This document shows positions 46,501-55,136 of a DNA stretch of 60,000 nt, in pieces (within the stretch, counting starts at the first letter, position 1; every line of letters starts with the position of its first letter). Both the position numbers and the translations under genes were made by a program. The notes beneath the pieces were generated by a model, which worked only from the letters and a program-made list of their open reading frames with translations, was not told the DNA's origin and searched no databases. Source of the DNA: Nymphaea colorata (Eukaryota > Streptophyta > Magnoliopsida > Nymphaeales > Nymphaeaceae); contig NC_045149.1 in the NCBI RefSeq assembly GCF_008831285.2, positions 21,832,535 to 21,892,534 on the forward strand, given 5' to 3'.

Positions 46501-47765
46501 GAAATATATAGGAGATCAGTAAGCTGAATATTGGCTGAAAGATAAATTGTTCCCGTAATAGAGACTAGTGTTTGATGTCCATTTAGTAGGTTGACCACAC
46601 GATGTTTAGGTAGAGTTTTGATATTAGAGAGCAAATGTAAATGAGGTGTCATGTGGTCTGAGGCTCCGCTGTCTATAATCCAAGGAAAATGAGTTGGGAA
46701 TGATTGTTTAACTGCTAGATTAGCAGCAGCCGGTGAAGTATCAACATTTAACCAAGATGTCATTTGACTGACCTGTTCTTCGGTAAGTTGTGACAAAACA
46801 ACACTGACTTTTACATTGTTGGCCGATGTTCCTCCCTGTTGCGCCTTTTCAATTTTCGAAGAATCATCAATTGAACTTGCAGCCTTAGGATGATTTGGAG
46901 GATAACCATGAAGCACATAGCATCGAGGTTTTATATGCCTGAGCATTCCACAATGATCACATTTTGGTCGAGGACGATTGCGAGTAGCATTAGGCATCCT
47001 TACCAGATTCTTTTTAGTATATGATGTAGAAGAAGACCTGGCTGCAAGAGCTATGTTGTTGGATCCAGACATTTTTGGTGCGAGAAGATGTTGAGTCTCC
47101 TGTTGAAGCAGCATAGTATAGACCCTATTAATGTTGGGTAGATGATCGATAGCAAGAATCTGACTTCGAAGATTGCTAAAACTTTCATTCAATCCCATTA
47201 AGAACTAATAAACTTTTTCATGATCTTGACAGGAATGAAACTCTTTAAATGCACCACAAGTACAAACAGACACAGTTGAATAAGATCCAAGTTCATCCCA
47301 AAAAGTTTTGAGTGTAGTGAAGCAGACAGCCAATGAATTTTGTTCTTGACATAAATCAGATATCATCTTCTTCAATTGATAAATACGAGTAGCGTTACCT
47401 TGAGAGAAACGTTCTTGAAGATCAATCCAAACCTCGTGAGCTTCACTAGCGTAGATGACGCTATTTGCTATCTCCTTGGATAATGAGTTAAGAATCCATG
47501 ATAGAACCAAGTCATTACAGCGAACCCATGCCATGTAGTCTGAGCTAGTGGTTGCGGGTTTTGGAATAGAACTATCAACAAATCCAAACTTGTTCTTGGC
47601 ACTAAGGGTCATCTTCATTGCCCGTCGCCATGTGGGATAGTTGTCGCCAACAAGAGGATTAGTCACTAGAATAGCACCACGATTATCAGAGTGGTGCATG
47701 AGGAAAGGTGACTCATTCTGATCACCAGAAATATCAATCCGATCAACCACAGGAGTTGTCGCCAT
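43587..47765 (-). pseudogene. Copia C gag-pol polyprotein, five in-frame stops
   Basis: From ATG 47765 to the terminal stop at 43587 the frame never shifts over 1,393 codons, but is broken by stops at 47205-47207 (gag), 46068-46070 and 45783-45785 (integrase), 44520-44522 (RT, in place of the Trp after KQAPR) and 44130-44132 (before RNase H). Domains in order: gag (47700-47100); zinc knuckle CDHCGMLRHIKPRC (about 46965-46920); protease IIDSGASDHMT (about 46690-46650); integrase with HMRLGH...CDAC and the GTPQQN motif; Copia RT with QMDVSNAFIHGELHEEIYM and YVDDLIITG (about 44415); RNase H with DSDWASYSTTRKS and RSSAEAEYQAMA (about 43940-43780). Catalytic motifs remain readable. The product would be about 1,392 aa if uninterrupted, normal for the family. 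Confidence 0.92.
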
Positions 47766-48740
47766 AGAGAAAAAAAAATACCGAATGCCCAAAAAAAATT
47801 TAGTTCAGGACACGGAGCTGCAGATCCGAATCCGACTCGGAGAGGAACCCTTTCCGCGAGAATTCCTTTACGTTGGCAATTACACCAGGGGGGGCAAATC
47901 TTCGCAGGTGCCCTTTCTGCTTCAGAAGGCCAGCAACAAATCTCCCTCCAAGCAGAAACGAAAGTTTGAGAAAGAGGGGACGGAAACCACCCGAGATCTC
48001 TCGATCTCAAGAACCTTCAGTTGGGAGGGAGGTGGAGAGCGTCCTCACCTGCCTGCTCCGACTGGACTGCTCCTTTTCAACGGGTCGGGTCTGCGGTTCC
48101 TCGCGTTGACGATGAGGACGATTTCGAGCGGGACCGCGACCGGGAACAAGAGCACGACCGAGAGCCGGAGGAAGAACCAGAGAAGGAAGAGGATCCGGAG
48201 TCAACGGGCGAGCCCTGTCGGGAAGAAGTGAGAAATAAGAGTGTTGGGTTTCGCCCAGATGGCGGTGGGCGGAAGAGAGGGGGTCGCCCAGATGGCGGTG
48301 GGCAGAAGAGAGGGGGTCGCCCAGATGGCGGTGAGAGGAAGAGAGGTGCCAGAAAGGGGACAGCAGAGGTCCCCACGAAAAATGGTCTTCCTCCCGACCA
48401 GCGACGGTGAGCGAAAACCTTCCCGACAGCGTTGATGGCAGAGGCTGCTGAAGCAGGGTCTCGTCTTGAAGAAAGCTGGCGAGGAGCAAGATGGAGTCGA
48501 GGAGGACGACCTCGACCAGCGAATGCAGATCCACAGCGAACTCGGCGCCCTAGTGCAGGAACTCAGCCAGTTTCGGTGATGAATCGAGTGGTCAATGCTT
48601 CTCGTGTCGTTGCAGGTAGAAAAAAAATCAGAGAGATAGAGAACAAATGGGCAACCTCCCGATCTCAATGGCTCTTTCTTACACTCCTTATTACTAAATG
48701 AAGAAAACAGAGGAACAGGGGATGCAGAAGAGAGTCTCTC
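47766..48740 (-). other. Leader of Copia C, GC-rich
   Basis: The ~975 bp between primer site and gag is much richer in GC than the rest of the element. It carries three 33-bp direct repeats (CGCCCAGATGGCGGTGGG...) at about 48251-48345. It is open on both strands over long stretches: plus 48021-48410 (129 codons, acidic then Gly/Arg-rich) and minus 48007-48534 (175 codons). Neither has a recognisable domain. Overlapping open frames on both strands are expected from GC-rich repeats; coding capacity is unproven. Confidence 0.6.
48251..48345. repeat. 33-bp tandem repeat, 3 copies
   Basis: The unit begins CGCCCAGATGGCGGTG and ends GAGAGGGGGT. 33 bp keeps the reading frame on both strands, giving FRPDGGGRKRG-type repeats on plus and SSAHRHLGDPL-type repeats on minus. 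Confidence 0.85.
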
Positions 48741-48753
48741 TGCTCTGATACCA
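48741..48753 (-). other. Primer-binding site of Copia C
   Basis: Plus TGCTCTGATACCA is the exact complement of TGGTATCAGAGCA, the canonical initiator-Met-tRNA priming site of plant Copia elements. It touches the 5' LTR without a gap. Confidence 0.93.
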
Positions 48754-49015
48754 TGAGAAGAAAGGCGTGAGGAAGGGAGAATGGAAGAAGCGAGTGAGCC
48801 AAAAAAGATACATTGATGAGGTATTTATACAAGTTCAAAGGTATATACAGATCCCACAAATTTTGGGATTGAAGGATCACAATCTTGTGATTGACAACAA
48901 TAGATGGAAAGAATATAATTTCTTTCCTGAGATTTTATTTCTGATTTTCCTCTTTGATGTATGGGAAAGTTTTCTTGATTCCTGAAAATCAGTTGGCTGA
49001 TTTTTCTCTCCAATA
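48754..49015 (-). repeat. 5' LTR of Copia C (262 bp)
   Basis: Same termini as the 3' LTR. A TATA-like TATTTATACAAG at about 48823 (element strand CTTGTATAAATA) is the likely Pol II promoter of the element. Confidence 0.92.
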
Positions 49016-49240
49016 AAACCTGACTCGACTTTGTCAGAGATTCACTTTTGCAATGCCAGCTTCTGTCTATAATCCCAACAATGACTTTTGTTTCTCTTCA
49101 GCATGGCACTCAATCGTGATTCAGTCTAATGGCAATTCTGCTCAAGTGCCAAAGAGTAACTTGATAAGGTCTGCTTTTTCTATTTTCGAGTGTTTGTGTT
49201 CAGAGAGCGACCTGAAACTGGCTTGAAAAGCGTTTCAGAT
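49016..49240. repeat. Right unit of the tandem duplication split by Copia C
   Basis: It contains CTGACTCGACTTTGTCAG, CTATAATCCCAACAATGAC, TCTCTTCAGCATGG, GATTCAGTCT and TTGAAAAGCG, collinear with 42902-43183 but ~60 bp shorter. Confidence 0.6.
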
Positions 49241-49464
49241 TGCATGTGACTTGTGAGTGACTGGATCTAGATTTATTTATCAATTCAAGATTGAATTGGT
49301 AACTAGGGTATATAAAAATTTAAAGGCTGCTTGAGTGAGAATCTGGACCATCCGGACGTCTGGAAAAATCCACATCTTTTTCCATTGGGAAATTTAAAAT
49401 TTATATTGTGATGACTTGACTTAAAATTAAATGGGGCGCCCATTGTTTGGTTTGGTGTTTCGAG

Positions 49465-49770
49465 TTGCAGCAGGAAAGGCCTGTTGCAGGTCCAGATTAA
49501 AGTGCCTGTTTGGTTGCCTCCCGTGAGTAAAACATATAATGTCGCTAAATAATATATATATATATATGTGGGTGAGTTTCAGGACCTCCCGTGAATAAAA
49601 TATGTACCTTGTTTCCTATGCATTTGTAGAGTGCGTGTTTCGGGAGCTCCAGAATCTCGGATGTGTGGCCTGAAAGGGGTGATTGTCTACTGGTGCTATC
49701 AATAAAATTGGAATCTGGACTTCTTTGTTATAGTGCCTGCAGATGTCGTAATCTGATCTCCTTTGTAAGT
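49465..49770 (+). pseudogene. Lectin relic: last codons plus 3' UTR only
   Basis: AGCAGGAAAGGCCTGTTGCAGG followed by TCCAGATTAAAGTG matches the end of lectin gene 1 (AGCAGGAAGCGTTTGCTGTAGG, TCCAAATTAAAGTG at 36550-36590); the stop codon itself has changed to CAG here. Downstream GAGTTTCAGGACCTCC, GTGATTGTCTACT, TATCAATAAAA (about 49698) and GTCGTAATCTGATCT also match the lectin 3' region. No lectin domain is found upstream, so only the 3' end survives. Confidence 0.72.
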
Positions 49771-51014
49771 GAATGATTGAAGAAAAATTCACAACATCGC
49801 AGGAATTGTAAGATATGAGAATCGTAACCTTCTTTGTTATAGTGCCTGCTGTACGATTTAAAGTGCACATGGTCCTCATCCTTTTATAGAAAATTGTGTA
49901 GCAAAACAAAGCATAATAACAGTGCGTGTTTACAACTAGCGACTCATTTCGAAAAAAGATCGTAACTTATTCCACTAACAAAAATACATGTTACATTGAT
50001 GCAAGAAAATAAAATCGTCGACACGTGCTGGCTGGATAACTAGGCACACGCTCTTTTAACTTTTACAATGAACCTATCACCATACAGGCAGCCATGATGT
50101 CCATTAAAACAAATAAGATACAAAGGACATTAATTTCTTCCTGATCTCAAGATAAGCTAAACGAACTATGAGGAAACAAAGATCTGTGACGCAGATTGAA
50201 CAGATTATAACAAGATTCTGGCAACACCGTGCGAATCAATTTGACTTTGGAAATCACAACATCACCTGATATGTATTTTACAATCATACAAAGGTAAAAA
50301 ACTATGTGCTTTTTCAAGAGAATCTAGCTGATAAGTTGCCCATCACCTCATATACAATAAGAAACTTTGCAATAATTGTAAGATAATAACTTGAAATCAA
50401 TCCAACCAAAAGATATGTCTGAAAATAGAACATAGGCATAGTCTCTGGAGTACTGAAAATTGAAGATTTTAAAATTCTTCAAATGAAAACAATAGAACAG
50501 GGAGTAAATTGGAAAACCTCTTAGTGAGTTACCAAATTATAAAATACAAACTTACGAAGCCTTGAGCTGTGAGGTGTGAAAAGTTTGGATGTCAGTTCGA
50601 TTCTTATGAGCATTATTCTTTTGAATTACAAACAGTGGATGCATGACATGTAGTTGATGGTTGTCTCACTTTCCACCCACATCATGCAGCATTCTACTTG
50701 TTGTGTTGTAGGGGATCCAATTCTTCTCTCTAAGCAGCCATCATTTCCACAACTAGTAATTGCCGGTCAAAGCCAATGGGAAGCTGCGTATGGTCTTGTC
50801 AATTTATTAATTTTATTTGGTGTTTGACATCATTTATACCAGGCCCCGCTCAATCATCTTACCATGTATTTGAAGAATATTTTTAATTACTTCCGGTCTG
50901 GCAAAAATTTTTTATTCCACTACCGGCCAGTAGGTGGCTGGATCGGCATGGTTTGGTCAAGACTTTACCAGTCCTCAAAGCGCGATGCTAAGCACTGCAT
51001 CCCATGGGATGTAG

Positions 51015-51016
<2 letters not shown>
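49771..51016. other. Intergenic, with possible SINE head
   Basis: No supported gene. At 50555-50600, TGAGCTGTGAGG and GTCAGTTCGATTCTT have weak Pol III A/B-box character, but no A-tail follows; not called. Confidence 0.4.

Positions 51017-51048
<32 letters not shown>
51017..51048. repeat. Poly(T) tract, ~32 nt
   Basis: An uninterrupted T run directly abutting the second lectin 3'-UTR relic. It may mark the tail of an insertion on the minus strand; the body of such an insertion was not identified. Confidence 0.85.
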
Positions 51049-51049
<1 letters not shown>

Positions 51050-51235
51050 TAAAACTTGACCGTCCCATCTCTTTACATCTCGTGAATGAAATTTATATAC
51101 TGTTGCTTCGTATGTATATTTGTAAGAGTTTGACCAGCACCTCCCCTGAGTAAAATATAATTCCTATATATATTTGTAGAGTGTATGAGTTTTAGTTTCG
51201 ACCTTCAAAGTCTTTTGAAAACCAACCTGCCGATG
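51049..51235 (+). pseudogene. Second lectin 3'-UTR relic
   Basis: TATATACTGTTGCTTCGTATG, CACCTCCCCTGAGTAAAATAT, CCTATATATATTTGTAGAGTG and GAGTTTTAGTTTCGACCTTC match in order 54495-54630 downstream of the lectin pseudogene. No coding part is present. Confidence 0.62.
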
Positions 51236-51544
51236 AGAGACCACCTTCCATTTATTGACTGAGATTTAGTTCAAACTCATGTCAGACAATGCAGAAAGAA
51301 TATACAAAGAAAGCAAAGAATAACACAGCATTAAAACAGAAACAGAAAATATCTAGATGAGAATACTGTGGTAACTTTTCAGCAATCTCCTTATTGCAAA
51401 TAATAATGTTCGGAGCAAGACCTCTCTGCCATCTAGATCTTCCATCCAAACATGCCCGAGGGTGACGCTATTTTAACTATCTATTTACTCATATGTCATT
51501 TTTAGAGTCGATAAAATTCGTTTTACATCCCTTGCGACGCAAAT

Positions 51545-51602
51545 CTTCTTCTTCTTCTTCTTCTTCTTCTTTTTTTCTTTTTTTCTTTTTTTTTTTTTTT
51601 TC
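51545..51602. repeat. (CTT)n / poly(T) microsatellite
   Basis: About eight CTT units pass into an impure T tract. Confidence 0.9.
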
Positions 51603-51939
51603 AAATGCCTTCGTCCGCTTTCACATGCTTGTTGGGCATCATCACAATATGGTGTAATGGCTGCTATCAGTTCCTGCAAGAGAAAAGGTAAAGGAATAGG
51701 TTCATGCTACGGGCACTTTTAATCTTATGTCCTTAAGAGGGACGAGCATGAAACTTGCGTTGGATCTTCCAAAAGAGGAGTTCAGAGATTCCGGTATCCA
51801 CTGCGACTTTCACGGGAAGATATTTTGGAGATATTTTTTTCCTAATTTCTGGGCATTATCTCTAATGTCTCTGCCCTTTCGATGTTGAGCCGATTCGGAC
51901 CAGCTGTTATAATCTCTGTCTTGTATCCCTGGTCGATCA

Positions 51940-52520
51940 AGCTTATTTCTTGTCGGGCTTCAAACGAATCTAAGCAAATAAGTGGCATCGGCTAATGGGT
52001 CATCCCACAACCCAGTGTTCTTGCTTTCTTAATAGTAAGAAATTTACTGATGTTACTTGCTTTCCAAATAGTAAGAAATTTACTGATGTTTGCTAGCAAT
52101 ATTTGTGATTCAGTTTGCTTTAGTTATCAAATGGGCAAAGTCTTCAGGCTTCCATTTCTTGAAAATAATGAAATAAACTTTCAAAGGAAAATCCGTAGCA
52201 GCCATTATGGACCATTCCCTATTTCGTTTTGTGGGCAATATTCGCAGCTCTCATGTCACTTTCATGGACGATAAGCTTCATTTCACGTGGTTCGATCCGC
52301 TATAAGCCAAACTTGACTTTTTTGCTGCGAGCCATGTTCGGTTTCATCGGGTTAGGAATGTAAGTAGATTAGATATGCCAATTCAATCTTTCACACCCAT
52401 TTGTCAAATGTGAAAGAAAAAAAACATGCACCTCAGCCATATGCATGTTTGGGGACCGTCCCCTACTTTATCTTGAGAACAGTATCGCTTTCATGTCACT
52501 AATTTCATTGATGATAATAT
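51940..52520 (+). pseudogene. Plus-strand Copia integrase relic
   Basis: In shifting frames the translation gives KWHRLMGHPTTQ (about 51972), ICDSVCFSYQMGKVFRLPF (about 52100-52155), HYGPFPISFCGQYSQLSCHF (52200-52255) and FMDDKLHFTWFDPL (52255-52305), the order and wording of the Copia pre-integrase zinc finger and the start of the integrase core. Stops and frameshifts interrupt it. A 36-bp duplication lies at 52020-52091. Opposite in strand to elements A-D. Confidence 0.62.
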
Positions 52521-53194
52521 AAATATGTTTCAAGAAGTGTAGTGTAGTTGGTCAAACTGATGGACCAACGAAAGTCCAATAGTTTAATGTTTGTGGGCGT
52601 TGATCTTTTAGACCCCAAATGATGGATGTGTAATATTTTAGTTGATAGGTGTTTCACAAGTAGTCCCAAAGCAACCCTAAACCCCTCAGATAAAAGAGGA
52701 GTGGAGGGCTTCAATTTTTTCCAGGTAACTCCTCCACCATATCACATATATATGATTTTTTGATCCCTTTTTCCACTTTCAAACATTGGCTCAGGGTTTG
52801 AAACAAAAATTAAAGAGATGAAGGGAAATTTGTAAGTGAAAAATTTGTCTTAAAGACTTTGGCATCAAAAGGCAATGTTCTGAAACCCCGGAAAGACTAA
52901 AACAAAGCATAGAAATATCATAGAATTGGATCTGGCCATTAAGTTTCGTGATATGCCAAAAATTTTTAAAACGGAACCATGCATGTCTAGTAACGATGTT
53001 CCAGCATAGGGATGTGAAATGGTTGATATGATCTATTACTACCCTGAAAATCTGATGCATGTTTAGTCACATCAGGTTAGGAATGTAAAAGTTTAGATAT
53101 TCCATGTTGCAACTCTTTAGCCAGAATTAGCCTCAAAAGGACGGAAAAGGAGCTGCCATTTTTGTCGATTATCCCAAAAAAAAAAAAAAACCTC

Positions 53195-53560
53195 TCAGCC
53201 ACATGACGATTTCTTACCGTGTTTCAGTCGAGTCTCAACAAATAAGTGGGGTGCGCTATTCACTCTTCTTCAAACCAGCATTCTTGCTAATTTTCTTTAC
53301 AATAGGAGACTCAGTTTGCTCTGGTTGTCAAATGTCAAAGCTTGCATACTTCAATTTCTATAACATGATGAAATTTGGAAATATTTTATGGGAACCTACT
53401 CCTACTTTGTCTAGAGAGCACTATCGCTTCTATGTTATCGTTAGAGATAATAAAAACTCATTTTACGTAGTTTAATCCCTTGCAATACAAATCTGATTTT
53501 TTCTTTATGCCTTTGTCTTCTTTCACAAGAATCAAGATGGTTGGGCTTTAATATGAGAGG
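53195..53560 (+). pseudogene. Second plus-strand Copia integrase relic
   Basis: AACAAATAAGTGG, CAGCATTCTTGCT, GACTCAGTTTGCT, GTTGTCAAATG and the CTACTTTGTCTAGAGAGCACTATCGCTTC segment run collinear with 51960-52500. The plus frame 53203-53475 (90 codons) keeps no intact motif. It is a diverged duplicate of the preceding relic. Confidence 0.5.
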
Positions 53561-53950
53561 AACAATAGCGGGATTGATCAATTTGAACTTTAAGAGGTGA
53601 GTATTTACATTGTTTCATGAATTTACCACATTCTTTTAATCAAAATTGACGGCATAATAATAAACTGTTCTCGTTACCATTAGACCCTTCAGATGTGAGA
53701 TGATATAAGTGCAGTTCCAATCGGGAGAGAAATGTAAAGATATTATTGCTTTAGTTATTGGCTGCATCATTCCACAAGGGGAGCTGGATGACTTAATCAA
53801 AGCACTGATGGCGCGATTCAATAGGATTTATTATTATTATTTTTTCTGCAAAACAGCGATGTGTTCATGAGAGGAACAGCACGTTGGAAACTGACCACCA
53901 TTCTGATATGGATCAGTCACGCAACTCGATCCGAACTCTTCCCATTTCTT
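53561..53950. other. Intergenic, upstream of lectin pseudogene
   Basis: No gene. The last ~100 bp form the old lectin promoter: CTATAAATTCGAG at 53956-53968, followed by a C-rich leader (CTATCCATCTCCCCTTCC) that resembles the leader of lectin gene 1 (CTTATCTCCCCTTCTTCC). Confidence 0.45.
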
Positions 53951-54064
53951 CTCCGCTATAAATTCGAGCAGCATCCCCTGGTGAAGCTCAACCCAGCAAA
54001 CAGCTATCCATCTCCCCTTCCTCTTCCACAGATCTCGCTAGCGTGTAGTCCTAACATTTGAGCG

Positions 54065-54464
54065 ATGGCAGCACAGGTGGTAGCTAAAGCCATAGCCATA
54101 CTAGCAATCCTGCCCTCTCCTCTCAGGCCACTGCGGTGGAAGTGCTGTTCAGCGGGCAGACTCTCTTTGCAGGTCAGTCCATAGAGAACGGGCCTTACAG
54201 GCTCCTCATGCAGAACGACTGCAACCTTGTGCTCTACATCAACGGAAACAGGGCGCTGTGGGCTTCCGGCACCGATGGGAAAGGCACTAACTGTAGGGCA
54301 ACCCTACAGAGAGACGCCAACTTGGTCTTTGGGCGAGTGGGACGGCAAGAGGACAGGGCAACTACGTTCTCCTCGCACAGTTCGACGGGAATGTGGTGAT
54401 CTACGGCCCTGCTATCTGGGCTACCAACACCGTTCAGAGTGCTAGCAGGAAACTAAAGCCCTAG
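54065..54464 (+). pseudogene. GNA-type lectin pseudogene
   Basis: The copy begins ATGGCAGCACAGGTGGTAGC and ends at TAG 54462-54464. Compared with lectin 1 it has lost 4 nt in the signal peptide (near 54113) and 25 nt in the middle (near 54334), each shifting frame. Between the lesions the frame still reads VLFSGQTLFAGQS, the canonical site QNDCNLVLY and the disulphide region GTNCRATLQ. After the second lesion the original frame resumes as QFDGNVVIYG and IWATNTVQSAS. An internal ATG at 54136 lacks a signal peptide and runs into the second frameshift, so a functional secreted lectin is unlikely. TATA box, 5' leader and 3' signals are preserved, so it may still be transcribed. Confidence 0.92.
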
Positions 54465-54737
54465 ATCCGGATTAACGTACCCGTCCATCGAACTATATAT
54501 ATATACTGTTGCTTCCTATGAAGTTGTAGCGTACGAGTCTGGTCAGGACCTCCGTGAATAAAGTATGCACTGTTGTTTAATGCCTATATATATTTGTAGA
54601 GTGCATCTTGAGTTTCAGGACCTTCGGACTCTTTGATTGTGGCTTGAAAAGTGATTGCCTACTACTGCTATCAATAAAAGCATATATTATCTAGACTGAC
54701 TTGCTTTTGCTGTCTGTCAGATGTCATAATCTGATCT
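54465..54737 (+). terminator. 3' region of the lectin pseudogene
   Basis: It contains two partial copies of TATATACTGTTGCTTCC...GGACCTCCGTGAATAAA, then TATCAATAAAAGC (about 54670-54682), the equivalent of the lectin 1 polyadenylation signal. It ends in ATGTCATAATCTGATCT, where the LTR of Copia B begins. Confidence 0.6.
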
Positions 54738-55045
54738 TGATAACTTTTGAGAGAGTAAAAGGAAGACAATGCACACAGATTTACGTGGTTCGGATCTGTC
54801 GATCCTACATCCACGATAAGAACATCACGCTGCCTTGCTCTATTTTCTCACTTGTCTTCTTTACAGATTACAATGAAAATATGTAGCGTTGAAGGAAGAC
54901 CAACAAGGAAAGCGTTTCCTCAACGTTTCCTTAATGGCACTCAAACGGCTACAAGAGGAATATATGGCAATAAGAGCAAACATTAACAAGGTAAGAAAAT
55001 ATGTCAATTTCATTGCCGTGATGTTCAAACGTCGACTTCTCATCA
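54738..55045 (-). repeat. 3' LTR of Copia B (~308 bp)
   Basis: On the element strand it starts TGATGAGAAGTCGACG beside the polypurine tract and, if the TG at 54738 is right, ends in CA. It holds TACGTGGTTCGG...CCTACATCCACGA (about 54783-54821), matching the LTR of element A. The left edge is approximate. Confidence 0.65.
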
Positions 55046-55057
55046 CTCCCCCTCAAG
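55046..55057 (-). other. Polypurine tract of Copia B
   Basis: CTTGAGGGGGAG on the element strand, identical to that of element C, immediately beside the LTR. Confidence 0.88.
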
Positions 55058-55136
55058 TGGGGCGTACAAGTCATGGCAGCCCCACTTGTTAATAGCTTCA
55101 TTTAACTCTTTTCTCGATATTGCTTTGGTGAACCCA

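Larger units (their letters stand above)
43184..49015 (-). mobile_element. Copia element C, full length (5,832 bp)
   Basis: A structurally complete Ty1/Copia retrotransposon on the minus strand: 5' LTR 48754-49015, primer site 48741-48753, GC-rich leader, a single gag-pol frame (47765-43587), polypurine tract 43455-43466, and 3' LTR 43184-43454. A 5-bp target duplication AAACC flanks it (43179-43183 and 49016-49020). Domain order gag, protease, integrase, RT, RNase H is the Copia order. The polyprotein has five in-frame stops, so this copy is not autonomous now, but it could be mobilised in trans since all cis signals look intact. Confidence 0.93.

Noticed and set aside
51485-51679. Lys-rich minus frame
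   Set aside because: Encoded by the (CTT)n/poly(T) tract; low complexity only.
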